From: Rhodanobacter sp. B05
GTDB taxonomy: Bacteria; Pseudomonadota; Gammaproteobacteria; Xanthomonadales; Rhodanobacteraceae
Reading direction: 5' to 3'
Length of the DNA: 64,000 nt
NCBI RefSeq assembly: GCF_002001085.1
Contig: NZ_MUNU01000007.1
Span: forward strand, 1-64,000
In this document: positions 1 to 6,804 of the stretch, one piece after another
How the letters are laid out: each line of letters opens with the position of its first letter
Position numbering within the stretch: position 1 is the stretch's first letter
The notes under the pieces: generated by a model
What the model was told of the DNA's origin: nothing
The model's database searches: none
Seen by the model: the letters and a program-made list of their open reading frames with translations, nothing else
Made by a program: the position numbers and the translations under genes

Positions 1-1
1 C

Positions 2-76
2 AACCAGGACGGCATTTACACGCTTTACTTCGCTCATCATCGGCTGGCCAGCATCGATATGCGTGAAGCCGACTAA
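2..76 (+). pseudogene. 3' end of an IS481-type transposase (cut by window edge)
   Basis: An open frame enters from the left edge and ends in TAA at 74-76. Its last 24 residues (NQDGIYTLYFAHHRLASIDM followed by READ) resemble the C-terminus of IS481-family DDE transposases, which end in a short beta-rich stretch with a Y-x-V/L-x-F pattern followed by a D-x-R motif. The IS-like repeats directly behind the stop support this. Whether the upstream part is intact cannot be seen, so it may be a normal transposase cut by the window rather than a pseudogene. Confidence 0.55.
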
Positions 77-79
77 ACT

Positions 80-126
80 GTTACCCATGTCCTGGCACGT
101 CCGTTACCCATGTCATCGGTCTAAAC
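80..126. repeat. Probable right end of the IS481-type element with a direct repeat
   Basis: The 12-mer GTTACCCATGTC occurs at 80-91 and again at 103-114, directly after the transposase stop codon. IS481-family elements of xanthomonads carry such GTTA-C-ATGTC repeats in their terminal regions. The exact outer end cannot be fixed without the left end and the target duplication; it probably lies near 115-126. Confidence 0.5.
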
Positions 127-200
127 AGCCACACAGAGAACGGTGGCTCGGCCACCGCAGGTGGACGAGACGCTTTTGATCCTTACTCTGCGTGACGCTC

Positions 201-271
201 GGAGCGGTTTCAGCCGCGAGGCTCTTGTCGTTGAGCTTCAGGGCCAGGAGCATCGCGGCTAAAGCCGCTCC
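201..271. repeat. REP-type palindromic element (two inverted units)
   Basis: GGAGCGGTTTCAGCCGCGA at 201-219 is matched by TCGCGGCTAAAGCCGCTCC at 253-271 as an inverted pair with 17 of 19 positions complementary. The second arm also folds on itself as GCGGC-TAAA-GCCGC. This is the classic REP form of xanthomonads and pseudomonads, usually found between genes. It lies between the IS end and the 3' end of engB. I see no gene in 77-300. Confidence 0.75.
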
Positions 272-300
272 TACAATCGCTTCCGCCAAACCCGGCTGGC

Positions 301-954
301 TCAGCGCCCCTGATGCGCACCCTCACGCGGCTGCCGCAGCAGCGTCATCACCGCCTCGCGCGCCTCATCCACGCCAGTGCCGGCGGACGACGAGAAAATC
401 TGCGCGGTGGCGACCAGGCTTTCGGCCGCGAACTGCTTGCGCAGTGCCGCCAGCGCCTGCGCAGCCTGGCCGCGCGAAATCTTGTCCGCCTTGGTCAGCA
501 ATACGTGGCACGGCAGCTGGGTATCGAAACAGAACTGCAGCATCAAGCGATCGAATTCCTTCAGCGGATGGCGGATGTCGACGATCAGCACCAGTCCGCG
601 CAGGCTGCGGCGCTGGTGCAGGTAGGCGTCGATTTCCAGCTTCCAATGCTCGCGCATCTCCAGCGGCACCTTGGCGTAGCCGTACCCGGGCAGGTCGATC
701 AGGCGCACATCCAGCGCCGGCTCGGCGCCACCGGCGCCCGGCGACGGCAGGCTGAAGGCAACCATTTGCTGGGTGCGTCCGGGCGTCTTCGAGGTGCGCG
801 CCAGCCCCTTGTGGTTGGTCAGCGCATTGAGCGCGCTGGACTTGCCCGCGTTGGAGCGCCCCGCGAACGCCACCTCGGCGCCATGGTCGGCGGGCAGCTG
901 GCTGATGCGGTGCGCGGCGAGCACGAATTGCGCACCTTGTAAGAGCCTGCTCAT
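301..954 (-). CDS. engB: Ribosome biogenesis GTP-binding protein EngB/YsxC (YihA)
   Basis: This 217-residue GTPase is of the TrmE-Era-EngA-EngB family, which acts in the cytoplasm in assembly of the large ribosomal subunit. All G motifs are visible: G1 GRSNAGKSS (residues 32-40), G2 threonine in KTPGRTQ (56-62), G3 DLPG (87-90), G4 TKAD (154-157) and G5 SSS (188-190). Length is typical. The ATG at 954 has GGGGA just upstream. It is transcribed away from the cytochrome c4 gene, with a 405-bp divergent gap between them. The same engB / c4 / dsbA neighbourhood is known from xanthomonads. Confidence 0.95.
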   Translation of the reverse strand: MSRLLQGAQFVLAAHRISQLPADHGAEVAFAGRSNAGKSSALNALTNHKGLARTSKTPGRTQQMVAFSLPSPGAGGAEPALDVRLIDLPGYGYAKVPLEMREHWKLEIDAYLHQRRSLRGLVLIVDIRHPLKEFDRLMLQFCFDTQLPCHVLLTKADKISRGQAAQALAALRKQFAAESLVATAQIFSSSAGTGVDEAREAVMTLLRQPREGAHQGR

Positions 955-1359
955 GATCCCCAGATGCTCCGCGTTGTCGTTGAGTGGTCGCCAGGTGGTA
1001 GTGCGTGGCGCAGTGCCTGACTGGCCGTCAGAGCCCTGCCCCTGCGAAGGCAGGGGTCAAGCCGCGCGCTGCCGCATGGCGGCCACTCAACGGCAACCCG
1101 TCGGGCCGGGTCTGTTTGCACGCAGCCCGGCGTCATCACTCGGTCGTGGACCGACGTCCACTTCCTCGTTCTTCCTTGGCCTGCGTACAAACAGCTCCCG
1201 GCGCGGGGTATCTGGGGATTATGAGCAGGCTCTGAGGGATTGGGCATGGGAACGGTTTGACCAAGGTAGGATGGCACGGGATAATTCTCGGGTTTCTGTC
1301 CGCGGCAGGCTTCGATGGCCTGGTCGGCAGCATTTGCAAGTCTCTCGGGAGTCAAGTGT
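955..1359. other. 405-bp divergent intergenic region engB / cytochrome c4
   Basis: No convincing coding frame was found. The region must hold the promoters for engB (leftward) and the c4 gene (rightward), but no clear -35/-10 pair stands out. It contains one perfect hairpin at 1039-1056: CCCCTGC, loop GAAG, GCAGGGG. This resembles the small GC hairpins scattered between xanthomonad genes. Confidence 0.5.
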
Positions 1360-2133
1360 ATGAGTTTTCGCTCCGCTGGTTTTCGGCCTACCGTTCTCGC
1401 GGCCGCCGTGGCGCTCGCGTTTGCGCTGTCCGCCACCGCCCTGATGGCCCAGCCGCAAGCCGCCGCACCCGCGGCCGCCGCTACCGCAGCGCCACCCGCC
1501 AGCACCGGCACGGCAGCCGCGCCTGCCGCTGCAGCCGAGGTCGCGGTCAAGCCTGGTGACGCCACCGCGGGCCAGGCCAAGGCCGCAGTCTGCGGCGCCT
1601 GCCACGGGCTGGACGGCAATTCCAGCGATGCGCAGTACCCGAAACTGGCTGGCCAGAGCGAGGAGTACATCGTGCGCCAGCTGACCGATTTCAAATCCGG
1701 CGCGCGGCAGAACCCGATCATGCTGGGCATGGCCACGCCGCTGTCCAGCCAGGACATGCATGACATCGGCGCCTATTTCGCCAGCCAGAAGTCGCGGCCC
1801 GGGGTGGCCGACCAGGCCCTGGTCGAGCACGGCCAGACCCTGTTCCGCGAAGGCGACCCCACGCGCGACGTCCCGGCCTGCATGGCTTGCCACAGCATCG
1901 ACGGTCGCGGCAATCCGGGTGCGATGTACCCGCAGCTGGCCGGCCAGCATGCGCAATACATCGAAGCCACGTTGAAGGCCTGGCACGATGGCACCAGTTG
2001 GGGCAGCGATGCGCATTCGCAGATCATGCCGACGATCGCCAGGAAGCTGGACGCCGACGATATCGCCGCGCTGGCCAGCTACATCGAGGGCCTGCACGGC
2101 ACCGATGGCCAGCCGGCCGCCGCCACGCCCTGA
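1360..2133 (+). CDS. Diheme cytochrome c4-type protein
   Basis: This 257-residue exported protein has a signal peptide (about residues 1-30), an Ala/Pro-rich linker (31-62) and two cytochrome c domains. The heme motifs are CGACH (78-82) and CMACH (174-178), each followed by a KLAGQ or QLAGQ segment and a distal Met region typical of cytochrome c4. Cytochrome c4 passes electrons in the periplasm, usually towards terminal oxidases. The ATG at 1360 was chosen because CGGGAG lies about 8 nt upstream and it begins a good signal peptide. Two DsbA-like genes follow in the same direction, which fits a periplasmic redox cluster. Confidence 0.92.
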   Translation: MSFRSAGFRPTVLAAAVALAFALSATALMAQPQAAAPAAAATAAPPASTGTAAAPAAAAEVAVKPGDATAGQAKAAVCGACHGLDGNSSDAQYPKLAGQSEEYIVRQLTDFKSGARQNPIMLGMATPLSSQDMHDIGAYFASQKSRPGVADQALVEHGQTLFREGDPTRDVPACMACHSIDGRGNPGAMYPQLAGQHAQYIEATLKAWHDGTSWGSDAHSQIMPTIARKLDADDIAALASYIEGLHGTDGQPAAATP

Positions 2134-2141
2134 TTGATCGA

Positions 2142-2162
2142 GCGCCGACCCCAGGTCGGCGC
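2142..2162. terminator. Strong hairpin after cytochrome c4 gene
   Basis: A perfect 9-bp stem, GCGCCGACC at 2142-2150 and GGTCGGCGC at 2154-2162, with a 3-nt loop lies 9 nt after the c4 stop codon. There is no T-run, so it may attenuate or protect the transcript rather than fully terminate it before the dsbA gene. Confidence 0.5.
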
Positions 2163-2197
2163 CGTCGGTCCCACGCTCCACCGATTACGAGGTTGCC

Positions 2198-3085
2198 ATG
2201 TTCAAGCGTCTGCCACTCCTGTGTGCCGCCCTGCTCGCGCTCGCCGCGTGCAGCCATGACAACAACGGCAACACCGCCCAGCCCGCCACGCCAGCCGCCA
2301 CCAGCAGCACGGCCACGATTGCCACCACGCTCGCACCGGCAACCAGCAGCCCCGCCGCGGCCGCCACCACCGCGACTCCGGCCGCCAGCAGCACGGCTGC
2401 CCCGGTCAGCGACGACAACACGGCCGCGGCGGAACCTGTCGCCGCTCCGGCCACGCCTTTCGTCGACAACGGCAAGTGGGTCGAGGGCAAGAACTACTTC
2501 CTGATCGATCCGGCCCAGCCGACCAGCCATCCGGGCAAGATCGAGGTCACCGAGGTGTTTTCGTGGGGTTGCCCGGCGTGCAACGCGTTCCACACCACCG
2601 CCGATCAGATCGCGAAGAGCCTGCCGGCCGGCGCCGTGATGAACTACCTGCCCGCTGCGTTCCGTCCCGACGAGAACTGGCCGGTCTACCAGCGCGCGTT
2701 CTACGCCGCGCAGGCAATGGGCGTGGCCGACAAGACCTACGATGCGATGTTCGATGCCACCTGGAAGACCGGCGAGACCGCCACCTACAACCTCAAGGGC
2801 ACCGGATTGAAACCGAAGGAGGCGTGGCCGACGATCGACGACATCGCCGGGTTCTATGCCAAGTTCGGCGTGGATCCGAAGGAATTCGTCGGCATCGCCA
2901 ACTCGTTCACCGTCAATACCAAGATGAAACGCGCGGACGACCTGATCAAGGCCTATGGCGTCGCCGGTACGCCAAGCATGGTGGTCAACGGCAAATACCG
3001 CTACGACGTGACGTCGGCCGGCGGTTATGCGCAAACGATCGAGCTGACCCAGTGGCTGGTCGCCAAGGAAGCGGCCGGCAAGTAA
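2198..3085 (+). CDS. DsbA-family thiol:disulfide oxidoreductase, lipoprotein with CPAC site
   Basis: This 295-residue thioredoxin-fold protein belongs to the DsbA family, which makes disulfides in exported proteins. A lipoprotein signal ends at LAAC (Cys18), followed by about 65 residues of Ala/Thr/Ser/Pro linker (25-88). The thioredoxin domain carries CPAC at 125-128, and a cis-Pro loop (GTPSMVV) lies near residue 260. Typical DsbA proteins are about 190-210 residues, so the linker explains the extra length. GAGG precedes the ATG at 2198. A second DsbA-like gene follows 63 bp downstream. CPAC differs from the CPHC of E. coli DsbA, so its redox potential may differ. Confidence 0.88.
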   Translation: MFKRLPLLCAALLALAACSHDNNGNTAQPATPAATSSTATIATTLAPATSSPAAAATTATPAASSTAAPVSDDNTAAAEPVAAPATPFVDNGKWVEGKNYFLIDPAQPTSHPGKIEVTEVFSWGCPACNAFHTTADQIAKSLPAGAVMNYLPAAFRPDENWPVYQRAFYAAQAMGVADKTYDAMFDATWKTGETATYNLKGTGLKPKEAWPTIDDIAGFYAKFGVDPKEFVGIANSFTVNTKMKRADDLIKAYGVAGTPSMVVNGKYRYDVTSAGGYAQTIELTQWLVAKEAAGK

Positions 3086-3148
3086 AGTCGCCTCGATCTG
3101 CCTGGCCGCTTCGGCGTCCCCGCGCCATTCCGCGAAGAGAACACCACG

Positions 3149-3799
3149 ATGCTCAAGCGATTCGCCCGCCTGCACGTTCTTGCCCTGTTCGGCGGCCTGC
3201 TGCTGGCCAGCGCCTGCACCGCGCAATCCAGCGACTCGGCGCCGTACACCGAGGGCACCGATTACGTCACCCTGCCCGCCCCGCATCAGCGCTACAGCAA
3301 CAGCGGCAAGGTCGAAGTGGTCGAGGTGTTCTCCTACGCCTGCATCCACTGCGCCCAGTTCGCGCCCGACGCGGAGAAACTGCGCAAGGAGCTGCCGCCC
3401 GGGGCCGAATTCAAGTTGATGCCGGCGCCGTTCAACGCCGAATGGGTGCCGTTCGCCCGTGCGTATTACGCCGCCAGGGAACTCGGCGTGGTCGACCGCA
3501 CGCACTTGCAGCTGTTCGTGGCCAAGTTCGGCGAGCACTACCCGATCAACTCGATGGACGAACTTGCCGATTTCTATGCGCGCGAGGGCGTCAACCGGGC
3601 CGACTTCATGCGCATCGCCACGTCGGAAGCAACCACGGCGAAGATGAAGCGCGACCTCGACCTGATCCGCACATGGCAGGTCGACGGCACGCCAACCCTG
3701 GTGGTAGACGGCAAGTACCGCGTGCTCACGGTCGGCTCGCACGACAAGATGCTGGCCGTGGCGATGTGGCTGACCAAGCGTGAACTGGCCGGCAAATAG
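3149..3799 (+). CDS. dsbA: DsbA-family thiol:disulfide oxidoreductase with CIHC site
   Basis: This 216-residue DsbA-type protein has an N-terminal signal ending near SAC (Cys23), so it is possibly a lipoprotein. The active site is CIHC (65-68), and the cis-Pro loop GTPTLVV lies near residue 183. Its length matches classical DsbA. It is a diverged paralogue of the gene just upstream: both carry a KVEV(V/T)EVFS-like strand before the active site and end in (T/A)KRELAGK- or AAGK-type tails. The pair follows cytochrome c4, suggesting a shared role in the envelope, for example oxidation of exported proteins or apocytochromes. That link is inference. Confidence 0.88.
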   Translation: MLKRFARLHVLALFGGLLLASACTAQSSDSAPYTEGTDYVTLPAPHQRYSNSGKVEVVEVFSYACIHCAQFAPDAEKLRKELPPGAEFKLMPAPFNAEWVPFARAYYAARELGVVDRTHLQLFVAKFGEHYPINSMDELADFYAREGVNRADFMRIATSEATTAKMKRDLDLIRTWQVDGTPTLVVDGKYRVLTVGSHDKMLAVAMWLTKRELAGK

Positions 3800-3867
3800 C
3801 CGCGGCGGTTCGCGCCCGCCGGCGCATCGGATCGCACGGCAGGCATCGCGTTCACGCGGTTGCGCGC

Positions 3868-4755
3868 ATGCTGGCACCTGATGGCCTGCCCGGCACACCG
3901 GTGGAGGCGATCCCTTCCCCATTTCTGCCGTATCTCGCCATGAACCCCGCCGCAACCCATCCAGCAGCCATTCCTGCCGAGCGCCGTCTGCGCCTGCTCA
4001 GCTGCAATATCCTGGCGGGCGCCAGCGTGCAGCACTACCGCCAGTACGTCACACGCAGCCTTGCCGCGGTGCTGCCGGGGCGCAACAAGATGGACAACCT
4101 GGACCGGCTCGCCGAGGTGCTCACCGGGTTCGACGTGATCGGCCTGCAGGAAGCCGATGCCGGCAGCCTGCGCTCGGGCTTCCTCAACCAGACGCGTTAC
4201 CTCGCCGAAACCTCCGGCCTGCCGTTCTGGAGCCACCAGCCGAACCGGCCGGTGGCCAAGCTGGCGCATTCCGCCAACGGTCTGATCAGCCGGCTCGAAC
4301 CGACTTCGGTAACGGACTATCCGCTGCCCAGCCGGATTCCCGGTCGTGGCGCCCTGCTGGCGCAATTCGGCGAGGGCGAGCACGCGCTGGCGGTGATGAT
4401 CGCGCACTTGTCGCTGAGCGCACCGGCGCGCGCGCGCCAGCTCGGCTTCATTGCCGAGCTGCTGCAGGATTTTCGACACGCGGTGCTGATGGGCGATCTG
4501 AACACCGAGCCTCACAGCGCCGAAATGCGCTACCTGTTCAGCAAATGCAGCCTGCAGCCACCGGCGCAGGCGACGCCCACCTTTCCCAGCTGGAAGCCGC
4601 GGCGGGCGCTGGACCACATTCTCACCTCGGAAGCGATCCAGCTGGAGAAGACCTGGGCGTTGCCGCAGGCATTCTCCGATCACCTGCCGCTGGCGGCGGA
4701 GATCCGCTTGCCGGCGCATGTCGGCAGAAAACCCGCGGCGCGGAAGCCACGATGA
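3868..4755 (+). CDS. Endonuclease/exonuclease/phosphatase (EEP) family protein
   Basis: This 295-residue protein has the EEP (DNase I-like) fold. Family motifs are visible in order: LLSCNIL (about 43-49), GLQEAD with the metal-binding Glu (about 91-96), GDLNTEP (about 210-216), LDHIL (near 249) and SDHLPL (near 270), giving the catalytic Asp/Asn and His. The substrate could be nucleic acid or a phosphoester and cannot be read from the sequence. No clear ribosome site precedes the ATG at 3868; the ATG at 3940 is an alternative start, and the domain begins after both. Its stop overlaps the start of the next gene (ATGA). Confidence 0.82.
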   Translation: MLAPDGLPGTPVEAIPSPFLPYLAMNPAATHPAAIPAERRLRLLSCNILAGASVQHYRQYVTRSLAAVLPGRNKMDNLDRLAEVLTGFDVIGLQEADAGSLRSGFLNQTRYLAETSGLPFWSHQPNRPVAKLAHSANGLISRLEPTSVTDYPLPSRIPGRGALLAQFGEGEHALAVMIAHLSLSAPARARQLGFIAELLQDFRHAVLMGDLNTEPHSAEMRYLFSKCSLQPPAQATPTFPSWKPRRALDHILTSEAIQLEKTWALPQAFSDHLPLAAEIRLPAHVGRKPAARKPR

Positions 4756-5168
4756 AGACGTCCTCGTGGCGATCGGCACTGCCCTGGCTGCTGTTGCTGG
4801 CTGTCGGGCTGGGCGCGGCGGCGCTGCGCTTCGGGCTGATCGAATCGAGTGCGATCGGGCAATTCTGCAGCAATCATGCTCCCTGGTGGTGCCGCGTACG
4901 AACCGGGCTGGTGCTGGGCTTCCTGCACAACGTCTACGGCTTGGCGGCGCTGCTCGGCGCGCTGCTGGCGTTGCTGTCCCGACACCGCGCGCTGGCCTGG
5001 CTGGCCGCCGCACTCGGCGTTTTTGCGCTGCAGTTGTATTGCGTCGAGACAGGCGCGCTGGCCGTGCTGATCGGCAGCCTACGCCTGCTGCGACTGCAGG
5101 CGGATGCGCGCGCTGCGCCAGTCGAGCAGCGCCGACGACGCCAGCAGCAGGTTCAGTCCCAGCCATAG
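4752..5168 (+). CDS. Small membrane protein of unknown function
   Basis: This 138-residue protein starts inside the stop codon of the EEP gene (ATGA overlap at 4752), which suggests translational coupling. It has about three or four hydrophobic segments (roughly residues 8-27, 48-70, 73-90 and 92-105) and a charged Arg/Gln-rich tail. I do not recognise the family. The last 90 bp overlap the 3' end of the convergent GH17-like gene. The membrane-spanning part lies outside the overlap, so the hydrophilic tail could be read-through on the opposite strand. Confidence 0.65.
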   Translation: MKTSSWRSALPWLLLLAVGLGAAALRFGLIESSAIGQFCSNHAPWWCRVRTGLVLGFLHNVYGLAALLGALLALLSRHRALAWLAAALGVFALQLYCVETGALAVLIGSLRLLRLQADARAAPVEQRRRRQQQVQSQP

Positions 5169-6677
5169 CCACGCGACCGGATTGAGACCGGCCTCCTGCA
5201 CCACCACGATCGCCCCCAGCAGCGGCAGCCACGCGGCCAGGAAACGCTGCTCCAATCGAGGCATCGCCCGCTTGCCTGGATCGGACAAGCCACCGGCCAC
5301 GCAGTAGCCAACGCAGGGCAGCAGGAACAGGCCCAGCGGAAAATCCCGATAGCGCCCGTCGAAGATCAGCAACAGCCCGTAGTACGCCAGCGCAAACAGC
5401 CAGCCCAGCCGCAGCCGGCCGGGCTGGAACGGACGCGTCGCGCCGGCCAGGTGGGCCGCGATCCAGCGCGCCAGCCGCAACGCGGTGAACAAGGCCAGCA
5501 GGCAGGCAGCCAGCGATACCGCCCACTCCCAAAGGTTGCGACAGGCAAAAACCATTTGCCGGAATTGCCAGGCCAGCGCCGCGCCGCTGGCAAGACCGGC
5601 AAGCCCGAGCGCCAGCGCATCGCGCCAGCCGTGCCGATGCCGGCGCCATGCACCGGCCAGCAGGAACAGTCCGCCGCCTGCCGCTGCGGCCAGCCAGCCC
5701 AGCCACCAGCGCGGATCCTCGGTCACCGGCCCCTGCATCGCGAACTTCGGCCGCGCCTGCGCATCGAAGATGCCCCAGTAACCGCCGGCGGTGCCTTCCT
5801 GATCGCGCTTCCACGGCTGGTCGAACGCCTCGATCACGTTGTACGGCAGGTCAGCCTTCGCCGCATAGTCCAGGAACTCGCGCAGATAGCGCGCCTCGTT
5901 GACCACGCTGGCACTCGCCGCCTGGCGCGGCCGTCCGGCACTGGGCCAGCCGGTTTCGCCGATCATCACGCGCCGGCCCGGGAATGCCTGCTGCACCTGC
6001 GCGTAAACCTTCGCCACATGCTCCACCGCGCGCTCCGGCGGCACCGGCTTGTCCTCCCAATACGGCAGGATGTGGATGGTCAGATAGTCGACCGAAGCGG
6101 CCAGCTCGGGATGCCGCAACCAGAACTCCCACACGTCGGCGTAGGTCACCGGCTCCGGCACCGCGGCACGTACCTTGGCCAGATCGGCGGCCAATGCGAC
6201 CGATGACAGATCGCCGCGCAGCAGCACCTCGTTGCCGACGATCACGCCACGCACGACGTTCGGGTGATCACGCGCGGTGAGGATGCCGAGCCGGATCTGC
6301 TCGGCGTTCGCCTTGCGGTCGCTGCCCAGCCAGATACCGAGCAGCACCTTCATGCCGTAACGTCCGGCAATCTGCGGCACGACACTCAGGCCCTGCCCCT
6401 GCGAGTAGGTGCGCACGCAGTCGAAGCGCTGCGACAGCGCGCGCAGGTCGGCATCGACGCGCTCGGGACTGATGAACGCACTGGCATCCAGCGGCGATTC
6501 GCCCGGCAGACGGAACGGTGCGTACGACACGCAGGCAATGCGCGCCGAGGGCGCGTCCGGCAGGTTTACCGGCTGGCCAACTGCCCACCACCAGTACATC
6601 GCGGCCAACGCCGCGACCAGCAACGCCGACCACGCCAGGCTTTCCCGACGAAAAACAGGCGCAGGTTTTGTCGACAT
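5079..6677 (-). CDS. GH17-like beta-1,3-glucan hydrolase/transferase with membrane C-terminus
   Basis: This 532-residue protein has one N-terminal membrane anchor (about 14-32), an exported GH17-type TIM-barrel (about 45-330) and some six hydrophobic helices up to the C-terminus. Catalytic candidates are Glu150 in GNEVLL (acid/base) and Glu241 in GETGWPS (nucleophile), both in the family-specific settings. Related bacterial proteins act on cyclic or linear beta-glucans, such as NdvB-associated periplasmic glucans. The ATG at 6677 was chosen because it gives a clean anchor; upstream in-frame ATGs would add only low-quality sequence. It converges with the small membrane gene and overlaps its tail. 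Confidence 0.85.
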   Translation of the reverse strand: MSTKPAPVFRRESLAWSALLVAALAAMYWWWAVGQPVNLPDAPSARIACVSYAPFRLPGESPLDASAFISPERVDADLRALSQRFDCVRTYSQGQGLSVVPQIAGRYGMKVLLGIWLGSDRKANAEQIRLGILTARDHPNVVRGVIVGNEVLLRGDLSSVALAADLAKVRAAVPEPVTYADVWEFWLRHPELAASVDYLTIHILPYWEDKPVPPERAVEHVAKVYAQVQQAFPGRRVMIGETGWPSAGRPRQAASASVVNEARYLREFLDYAAKADLPYNVIEAFDQPWKRDQEGTAGGYWGIFDAQARPKFAMQGPVTEDPRWWLGWLAAAAGGGLFLLAGAWRRHRHGWRDALALGLAGLASGAALAWQFRQMVFACRNLWEWAVSLAACLLALFTALRLARWIAAHLAGATRPFQPGRLRLGWLFALAYYGLLLIFDGRYRDFPLGLFLLPCVGYCVAGGLSDPGKRAMPRLEQRFLAAWLPLLGAIVVVQEAGLNPVAWLWLGLNLLLASSALLDWRSARIRLQSQQA

Positions 6678-6804
6678 GCGGGACCCATGGATGCTGAAGC
6701 AGCAGCGCATCAGCTTAACAGGGCATGCGGCGTGCTCACCGAATCCGAACAAGCCGGGATGAGCCTTCCACTACACTGCCGCAAGATCGAATGGCGGAGT
6801 TGCC

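Noticed and set aside
2024-3955. Minus-strand 643-residue open frame
   Set aside because: Antisense to both DsbA-like genes, which carry signal sequences and CxxC sites.
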